Position numbers and translations under genes: made by a program
Notes under the pieces: model-generated
Told to the model about the DNA's origin: nothing
Seen by the model: the letters and a program-made list of their open reading frames with translations, nothing else
Database searches by the model: none
Shown: positions 14,357 to 18,875 of the stretch, piece after piece
Layout: each line of letters begins with the position of its first letter
Numbering within the stretch: the stretch's first letter is position 1
NCBI GenBank assembly: GCA_046565765.1
Contig: JBKHXX010000015.1
Span: 1-18,875, forward strand
Direction of reading: 5' to 3'
Length of the DNA: 18,875 nt
From: JBFMCT01 sp046565765
GTDB lineage: Bacteria; Actinomycetota; Acidimicrobiia; Acidimicrobiales; AC-14

Positions 14357-15256
14357 CTACAGCTCCTGGGCGAAGTTGCCCTGCGCGCGGGCGAAGACCC
14401 GCTGCGCGACCCACACCAGCACCGACGACGCCACGATGACGGCCAGGAGGCGCCCGACGTAGGTGCCCATCGACGCCTGGTACAGGACCTTCACGGGGTT
14501 TCCGCCCGAGTCTTCCACGATGGGGTGCTTGTAGACGGCCCGCTGGAAGCCCACCACCACGTTGGCGAGGGGGTTGAGCATGTAGATCGTCGACAGCTTC
14601 ACGCCCAGCACCGAGCGCCCGGCGAACACGTCGAAAGCGAAGTTGATCGGGTACACGATGGGTGTCAGCCAGAACCAGAAGAGCAGGAACACCTCGATGA
14701 GGTGCTGGACGTCGCGCAGGTACACGTTGGCCGCGGCCAGGAACAGGCTCATGGCCGTCAGGAAGATGACCAGGGCCACCACCGCCAGCGGCAGGAGCAG
14801 CAGGTTGGTGCCGAAGAAGTCGTAGTCGAAGGCCACCAGCACCGTGAAGACCACCAGCATCTGGAGGGCGAAGTGCACCAGGCCCGCGCCCACGGTGGCC
14901 AGGGGGAGGATCTCCCGGGGGAAGTAGACCTTCTTGATCAGCCCGCCGTTGCTGACGATCGACGTGGTGGCGGCGTTGAGGGTGGAGCCGAACAGGTCCC
15001 ACGCCACGAGCCCGGCGAAGAGGTAGAAGGCGAAGTCGGGGATGGGCGAGCGCAGGAACTTGCCCAGCACCAGCCAGTAGATGAGCAGCAGGCACAAGGG
15101 GCGGACCAGCGACCACAGGAACCCGAGTACCGAGTTCTTGTACTTGACCTTCAGCTCCTTGCGCACCAGGTTGCCGAGCAGCTCCCGGTAGGACCAGATC
15201 TCCCGGACCGACCCGAGGAAACCCCGGAGGAACTTCTGGGGGGCGTTGACCCGCAC
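14357..15256 (-). CDS. wzm: polysaccharide ABC exporter, permease subunit (Wzm/TagG-like)
   Basis: A 299-residue (from this start) ABC-2 type membrane subunit with six predicted membrane helices (about 43-68, 72-95, 118-145, 150-180, 185-208 and 268-287). Family features are the amphipathic N-terminal helix with YRELLGNLVRKELKVKYKNSVLGFLWSLVRPL (22-53), the GLIKKVYFPREILPL segment (104-118), and LTPIVYPI (about 197-204). It pairs with the ATPase 5 bp downstream to move a lipid-linked glycan across the membrane. The start is uncertain: the GTG at 15256 has no ribosome site and lies close to the conserved region. The frame stays open upstream, where a CTG at 15331 has GGAG six nt in front and would add 25 residues including a GGHAE duplication. 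Confidence 0.9.
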   Translation of the reverse strand: MRVNAPQKFLRGFLGSVREIWSYRELLGNLVRKELKVKYKNSVLGFLWSLVRPLCLLLIYWLVLGKFLRSPIPDFAFYLFAGLVAWDLFGSTLNAATTSIVSNGGLIKKVYFPREILPLATVGAGLVHFALQMLVVFTVLVAFDYDFFGTNLLLLPLAVVALVIFLTAMSLFLAAANVYLRDVQHLIEVFLLFWFWLTPIVYPINFAFDVFAGRSVLGVKLSTIYMLNPLANVVVGFQRAVYKHPIVEDSGGNPVKVLYQASMGTYVGRLLAVIVASSVLVWVAQRVFARAQGNFAQEL

Positions 15257-15283
15257 CAGCGGCCGATCGGGGGCGGGAACGGG

Positions 15284-15313
15284 CTCGGCGTGGCCCCCCT
15301 CGGCGTGGCCGCC
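15284..15313. repeat. 15-bp tandem duplication upstream of the permease
   Basis: CTCGGCGTGGCCCCC and CTCGGCGTGGCCGCC are adjacent and identical at 14 of 15 positions. The period is a multiple of three and, in the permease frame, would encode GGHAE twice. This fits either an N-terminal coding extension or a small leader duplication. Confidence 0.6.
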
Positions 15314-15348
15314 CTCGATGTGAACCGTCAGATCTCGCTCCGCAGCTG

Positions 15349-15367
15349 GGCCCGGTGTGACCGGGCC
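15349..15367. terminator. GC-rich hairpin between msrB and the exporter permease
   Basis: GGCCCGGT-GTG-ACCGGGCC is a perfect 8-bp stem with a 3-nt loop, 20 bp past the msrB stop and about 90 bp before the permease GTG. It lacks a following T-run on the minus strand, so it is at best a weak or Rho-assisted terminator; a leader structure of the exporter mRNA is the alternative. Confidence 0.4.
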
Positions 15368-15386
15368 AGCGTAATGCGGCCGGGCC

Positions 15387-15797
15387 TCAAGCTGGCGGTG
15401 ACCCGCCGTCCGTGTCGAGCTCGAGGGAGCAGGAGTTGATGCAGAAGCGCTGCCCCTTGGGGCCGGGGCCGTCGGGGAAGACGTGGCCGAGGTGGCTCCC
15501 GCAGCGGGCGCAGGTGACCTCGGTGCGCACCATCCCGTAGCTCCGGTCCTGGTGCAGCTCCACCGCGCTGGCCACCGCCGGCTCGGTGAAGCTGGGCCAG
15601 CCCGTCCCCGAGTCGAACTTGGTGCCGGAGCTGAACAGCTCGGCGCCGCAGGCGGCGCAGCGGTACATGCCGTCGTCGTGGACGTCCCAGTAGCGGCCGG
15701 TGAAGGCCCGCTCCGTGCCCTTGCCGCGCAGCACCCGGTACTGCTCGGGCGTCAGCTCGGCCTTCCACTCGTCCTCGGTCTTGGTCACCTTCTCCAT
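15387..15797 (-). CDS. msrB: peptide-methionine (R)-S-oxide reductase MsrB
   Basis: MsrB reduces methionine-R-sulfoxide in oxidised proteins using thioredoxin or a similar reductant, in the cytoplasm. From the ATG at 15797 it has 136 residues, normal for the family. Two zinc-binding CxxC pairs are present (C47/C50 in CAAC, C96/C99 in CARC), along with the family core GTKFDSGTGWPSF (58-70), GSHLGHVFPDGP (100-111) and the catalytic C119 in RFCINS. C123 follows in the same loop. The start is set by GAGGGAGTGAC directly in front of the ATG; an upstream ATG at 15833 overlaps an inverted repeat and adds no conserved sequence. It reads in the same direction as marP (71-bp gap) and the exporter genes. 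Confidence 0.97.
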   Translation of the reverse strand: MEKVTKTEDEWKAELTPEQYRVLRGKGTERAFTGRYWDVHDDGMYRCAACGAELFSSGTKFDSGTGWPSFTEPAVASAVELHQDRSYGMVRTEVTCARCGSHLGHVFPDGPGPKGQRFCINSCSLELDTDGGSPPA

Positions 15798-15826
15798 GTC
15801 ACTCCCTCGGAGGTTTTGGGGCGTCC

Positions 15827-15847
15827 GAACCACGTCAGGCGTGGTTC
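15827..15847. promoter_or_regulatory. perfect 8-bp inverted repeat upstream of msrB
   Basis: GAACCACG-TCAGG-CGTGGTTC sits in the 71-bp gap between the marP stop and the msrB ATG, about 30 nt from the msrB start. Without a following T-run it is more suggestive of an operator or leader hairpin than of an intrinsic terminator, though it could end marP transcription. Confidence 0.45.
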
Positions 15848-15868
15848 CGGCGCCTCAGATCACTCAGT

Positions 15869-17032
15869 TCAACAGTCCCCCGTGTCGGCTGTTCCGTTGC
15901 GGTCGAGGTCGAGCAGGGGGCGGAGCTCGTCGACGGTGACGGCGAAGGCCACCCCGGCCCGGGCCCGGCTGATGGCGAAGGCGACACCCGCCACCTCGCC
16001 CTCGGGCGTCACCAGCGCCCCGCCCGAGTCGCCCGGCTCGAGGTCGGCGGCCAGCACCAGCACGCTGCGCCGCACCGGCTCGACGAGGGCGCCGTCCCGC
16101 ACCGTCGCCACCAGCTGCTGGCGGATGGCGGCGGGCGAGATCTCCAGCTCCGTCCGGCCCTCGGGGTGGCCGAACACCGCCGCCGACCCCCCCTCGCGGG
16201 CCCGGCCGAGGGGCAGGGGCTGCTGGCCCAGCCCACTGACCCGCAGCAGGGCCAGGTCGCGCTGGGTGTCGTACACCGCCACCACCGCGGCGAGGCGCTT
16301 GCCGTCGGGCCGCACCACCGAGGGCCGGGCCTGGCCGGCGACGACGTGGGCGTTGGTGACGACCAGGTCGTCGTCGACCGCGAAGCCACTGCCGACCCGC
16401 TCGAGCAGGCACGACTGCCCCTCCACCCGCACGGTGGAGGCCGTCACCCGGCTCACCACCGACTGGGGCAGGGCCAGGCGGCGGGGCGGGGGGCTGGTGT
16501 CGCCGGCCGGCCCCAGGGCGGTGAGGACCTCGGGCTGGGCGACGGGCGCAGTGAGGCGGCGGAGGGCGTTGGACGTGTCGGGAGGGTCGGGGAGGGCCGC
16601 CTCCAGCCCCCGCGCCACCGCCGAGCCCCGGGCCAGCTCGTTGGGCCACCCCGGCACCGACTGCATGGGCGGCACCACCACCAGCCACAGCACGGCCAGC
16701 ACGGCCACCGGGGCGGCCACCGCGCCGGCGGTGTGGTCGGTCACCCGGTACTCGACGGCCACCAGCCGGCGGCGGAACTCCACCCCCACCCACCGGCCCA
16801 GCCGCTGGGCGGCCCAGCCGGCGGCGAGGAACAGGGCCACGCCCAGGGTCAGGCGGAAGGCGGCCACGTCGCCGCCCAGCCCGTCCACGATCACGGGGCT
16901 GACCAGCGAGGCCACCAGCAGGCCCTGGACGAGGAAGACCCACGACGTGCCCCCCACCACCAGGCCCAGCCGGAACCCACCCCAGACGGCGGTGGCCATG
17001 ACCGCCGCGATGGCCAGGTCGAGGACGTTCAC
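15869..17032 (-). CDS. marP: membrane-anchored trypsin-like serine protease (MarP-like, CvpA N-terminus)
   Basis: A 387-residue protein with a CvpA/colicin V-type N-terminal membrane domain (helices at about 3-18, 22-45, 57-76 and 104-122) and an extracytoplasmic chymotrypsin-fold protease (about 190-387). The catalytic triad is visible as H229 (VVTNAHVV), D259 (QRDLALLRV) and S336 (EPGDSGGALV). C208 and the C-terminal residue C387 match the disulfide-forming cysteines flanking the protease domain of mycobacterial MarP. In M. tuberculosis MarP supports survival in acid and processes a cell-wall hydrolase. The GTG start at 17032 overlaps the trmI stop as GTGA, so the two genes are co-translated. 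The substrate here is unknown; the SpoIID-family wall protein at 3163-5181 is a conceivable but untested one. Confidence 0.9.
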   Translation of the reverse strand: MNVLDLAIAAVMATAVWGGFRLGLVVGGTSWVFLVQGLLVASLVSPVIVDGLGGDVAAFRLTLGVALFLAAGWAAQRLGRWVGVEFRRRLVAVEYRVTDHTAGAVAAPVAVLAVLWLVVVPPMQSVPGWPNELARGSAVARGLEAALPDPPDTSNALRRLTAPVAQPEVLTALGPAGDTSPPPRRLALPQSVVSRVTASTVRVEGQSCLLERVGSGFAVDDDLVVTNAHVVAGQARPSVVRPDGKRLAAVVAVYDTQRDLALLRVSGLGQQPLPLGRAREGGSAAVFGHPEGRTELEISPAAIRQQLVATVRDGALVEPVRRSVLVLAADLEPGDSGGALVTPEGEVAGVAFAISRARAGVAFAVTVDELRPLLDLDRNGTADTGDC

Positions 17033-17883
17033 GATCCCAGTTCGGCGCTGAGGAGGCGGGCGGCTGTCAGGAACCCGGTATGGGCCACCATCCGATGATC
17101 GGGTCGGACCGACTGCCCCTTGACATGCCACGAGCGCTGGAGGACCTCGACGGTGGTGGCCAGCCCGAAGGCGGACGGCTCGAGGGCCTCGTGCAACTCC
17201 GCCACCTGGCCGATGGTGGGCAGGTACGCGCAGAAGATGCCGCCCGGGTGCAGGGCCGTCTCGGCGTGCTTGACCACCCGCCACGGCTCGGGCAGGTCGA
17301 GGAGGATGCGGTCCAGGCCGGTCAGCTCGATGCCCTCGTAAACGTCCCGCAGCTGCACGTCGTAGGGCTGCCCCTCGCCCAGGAAGCGCACCACGTTCTT
17401 GCCGGCGACGCGGGCGAAGTCCTCGCGCAGCTCGTAGCCGGTGACCTGCGCACCGGCCCGCAGCAGGGCGATCGACAGGGCCCCGGACCCCACGCCCGCC
17501 TCGAGCACGCGCGCCCCGGCGAACACGTCGGCCAGCACCAGCAGCGGCCCCAGGTCCTTGGGGTAGATCACCTGCGCGCCCCGGGGCATGGAGAGGACGA
17601 ACTCGGCCAGCGTGGGGCGGAGCACCAGGTAGCGGGCGCCGGTGTTCGACCGCACCGTGACGCCCTCGGGCCGGCCCAGGATGGCGTCGTGGGGCGTCAC
17701 CCCGGCGTGGGTGTGGAACTCGCCGCCTTCGCTCAGGCGAACGAGGTAGCGACGGTTCTTGCCGTCGACCAGCAGCACCTCCTCGCCCGGACCGAACGGC
17801 GCGCCCACGCCGCCATGTTCGCGGATCTGGCCGCCAACGCCGACCCGCCCGGGTGCTGACACGGACAGTGGCAGAGTTGACAC
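17029..17883 (-). CDS. trmI: tRNA (adenine-58-N1)-methyltransferase TrmI
   Basis: TrmI places m1A at position 58 of the tRNA T-loop using SAM. The frame has 284 residues from the GTG at 17883. Core features are EFHTHAGVTPHDAILG (55-70), the family signature LSMPRGAQVIYPKDLG (97-112), SAM motif I VLEAGVGSGALS (126-137), GYELRE (149-154), LLDLPEPW (194-201), and a C-terminal VRPDHRMVAHTGFL segment. The first 25 residues are a Gly/Val-rich stretch without conservation to known family members. The GTG at 17808, which begins right before GAPFGPGEEVLLVDGKNRRY, gives 259 residues and agrees better with the family start, though neither GTG has a strong ribosome site. It overlaps marP by 4 bp and is divergent from the metalloprotease gene. 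In M. tuberculosis the orthologue lies near mpa. Confidence 0.94.
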   Translation of the reverse strand: MSTLPLSVSAPGRVGVGGQIREHGGVGAPFGPGEEVLLVDGKNRRYLVRLSEGGEFHTHAGVTPHDAILGRPEGVTVRSNTGARYLVLRPTLAEFVLSMPRGAQVIYPKDLGPLLVLADVFAGARVLEAGVGSGALSIALLRAGAQVTGYELREDFARVAGKNVVRFLGEGQPYDVQLRDVYEGIELTGLDRILLDLPEPWRVVKHAETALHPGGIFCAYLPTIGQVAELHEALEPSAFGLATTVEVLQRSWHVKGQSVRPDHRMVAHTGFLTAARLLSAELGS

Positions 17884-17896
17884 CCAGCGTTAAAGT
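17868..17896 (+). promoter_or_regulatory. candidate promoter for the secreted metalloprotease gene
   Basis: GTGGCA (17868-17873) and TAAAGT (17891-17896) are spaced by 17 bp in an AT-richer patch of the divergent trmI/metalloprotease region. Transcription would start near 17903, leaving a leader of 23-47 nt depending on the start codon used. Confidence 0.35.
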
Positions 17897-17949
17897 CTTT
17901 CCGGCATCTGGCCGACACGCAGGGCATGTCCGGCACCGGGTTGAGGCGC

Positions 17950-18875
17950 ATGACCAATTGCGATCGCCGCAACACCCGCTCCACCCTGCCCGTGGTCGTG
18001 GGCGTGGCCGTCTCGCTCGTCCTGGGGGCGGGAGCGCCCGCCGGGGCGGCGCCCGCGAAGGCGGCGCGCCCCGTCGTCGAGGGCACCCCCGCCCAGGACC
18101 GGGCCCGGGGCCTCAACTTCGACGGCCTGCGCCCCGGCGAGGGCGCCGGGCCCTGCGGGCACAAGTACGAGATGGTGCTGGGCAACGGCGAGGTGCTGTG
18201 CACCCACGGCCCCGACCCCGCCCCCGCCGGGGTGGACGTGGCCGACCCCGCCCCCGTGCCCACCGTCTCGGCCGAGGCGGCCACCGCCTTGGCCACCACC
18301 GCCGTCTGCCACGGCGACGGCACGTCGGGCAAGCGGGTGCAGCTGGTCTACGCCCGCGCCGCCGGCGTGGCCGACCGCTACGCCACCATGGTGCCGTCGC
18401 TGCGGCAGTGGGCGGCGCGCGTCGACGACATGGTCAACGCCTCGGCGGCCAAGACGGGAGGCGCCCGGCGGGTGCGCTACGTCCACGACGCCGCCTGCCT
18501 GCCCACCGTGGTCAACGTGGTGCTCACCGCCAGCGGCGACGACAACCTGACCAACACCATCGAGGAGCTGCGGGCCCAGGGCCACGACCGCTCCGACCGC
18601 AAGTACCTGGTGTGGGTGGACGCCAACGTCTACTGCGGCATCGCCCAGGTCTACACCGACGACCGCCCCGGCCAGGAGAACTACAACAACGGCCCCTCCA
18701 ACGTCGCCGGCATGGTGGCCCGGGTGGACACCGCCTGCTGGGGCTCGCCCAACCTGGTGGAGGCCCACGAGCTGCTGCACACGCTGGGCTCGGTGCAGCC
18801 CGGGGCCCCCAACGCCACCCCCGGGGGCCACTGCACCGACGAGTACGACCGCATGTGCTACGCCGACGCCCAGGG
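17950..18875 (+). CDS. secreted HExxH metalloprotease, N-terminal 308 residues (runs off right edge)
   Basis: The frame is open from the ATG at 17950 to the window end. A signal peptide is visible: basic DRRNTR, hydrophobic STLPVVVGVAVSLVLGAGA and cleavage near AGAAPA (about residue 36). The mature part has paired cysteines (C69, C84, C120, C183, C229, C263, C295, C303), suggesting disulfides outside the cell. The zinc-site sequence is HELLHTLG (273-280: H273, E274, H277), followed by GGHCTDEYDRMCY (292-304). The canonical metzincin third ligand six residues after the second histidine would be Q283, so the third ligand is more likely H294 or a nearby aspartate. I recognise similar actinobacterial secreted proteins ending their active site in HC(T/Y)DE.D.MCY but cannot name the family. 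An in-frame ATG at 17926 is an alternative start; GAGG precedes 17950 closely. No stop is seen, so length and C-terminal domains are unknown. Confidence 0.82.
   Translation, partial: MTNCDRRNTRSTLPVVVGVAVSLVLGAGAPAGAAPAKAARPVVEGTPAQDRARGLNFDGLRPGEGAGPCGHKYEMVLGNGEVLCTHGPDPAPAGVDVADPAPVPTVSAEAATALATTAVCHGDGTSGKRVQLVYARAAGVADRYATMVPSLRQWAARVDDMVNASAAKTGGARRVRYVHDAACLPTVVNVVLTASGDDNLTNTIEELRAQGHDRSDRKYLVWVDANVYCGIAQVYTDDRPGQENYNNGPSNVAGMVARVDTACWGSPNLVEAHELLHTLGSVQPGAPNATPGGHCTDEYDRMCYADAQ

Noticed and set aside
14352..15116. N-terminal extension of the Wzt frame through the permease gene
   Set aside because: It overlaps the permease coding sequence and has no ABC or membrane motif. The GTG at 14351 gives the expected family N terminus.
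17877..17882. Consensus TTGACA as a -35 box
   Set aside because: No -10-like hexamer lies 16-18 bp downstream (the nearest, TAAAGT, is only 8 bp away), and it overlaps the possible trmI start codon.
17890..18831. Minus-strand open frame opposite the secreted metalloprotease
   Set aside because: Composition is that of a shadow frame (Gly/Val/His-rich); the plus strand has a signal peptide, paired cysteines and an HExxH motif.

Overview
The window is a GC-rich (roughly 70% by eye), densely packed bacterial chromosome segment. It carries the actinobacterial pupylation genes arc (proteasomal AAA+ ATPase) and dop (Pup deamidase/depupylase), GTG and TTG starts, and a secreted protein with 'GYWLVASDGGIFTFGDA'-type repeats that I associate with Acidimicrobiia-like Actinobacteria. 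The host is therefore most likely an actinomycetotan, plausibly of the class Acidimicrobiia. The class-level placement is inference.

Left part (1-2870): dop runs off the left edge and arc lies just upstream of it, both on the minus strand. This is the usual arc-dop order, so pup and the 20S proteasome genes probably lie beyond the left edge. A divergent intergenic region with a perfect 11-bp inverted repeat separates arc from a small ferredoxin gene on the plus strand. After the ferredoxin comes a secreted SpoIID/LytB-domain protein ending in six exact-period 126-bp repeats. A roughly 460-bp gap follows, with a decayed IS110-type transposase fragment.

Middle (5640-10429, minus): a proline-rich coiled-coil protein with its own promoter-like sequence, then a tight, overlapping group transcribed methyltransferase -> glycosyltransferase -> glycosyltransferase. 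Together with the Wzm/Wzt-type ABC exporter at 13155-15256, these look like a cell-envelope polysaccharide assembly and export locus. Between them sit a membrane sensor phosphatase (CHASE3-HAMP-SpoIIE, plus strand) and, convergent with it and overlapping by 42 bp, an orphan ABC-type solute-binding lipoprotein (minus strand).

Right part (15387-18875): msrB (methionine sulfoxide reductase B), a MarP-like membrane serine protease and trmI (tRNA m1A58 methyltransferase) read leftwards; trmI and the protease overlap by 4 bp. Divergent from trmI is the first part of a secreted HExxH metalloprotease that runs off the right edge. From memory, trmI lies close to mpa/arc in Mycobacterium tuberculosis; here the envelope block sits between them.

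Several minus- and plus-strand genes have a TANNNT -10 box 6-9 bases before the start codon and no Shine-Dalgarno, suggesting leaderless transcripts. No tRNA, rRNA or CRISPR array was seen.
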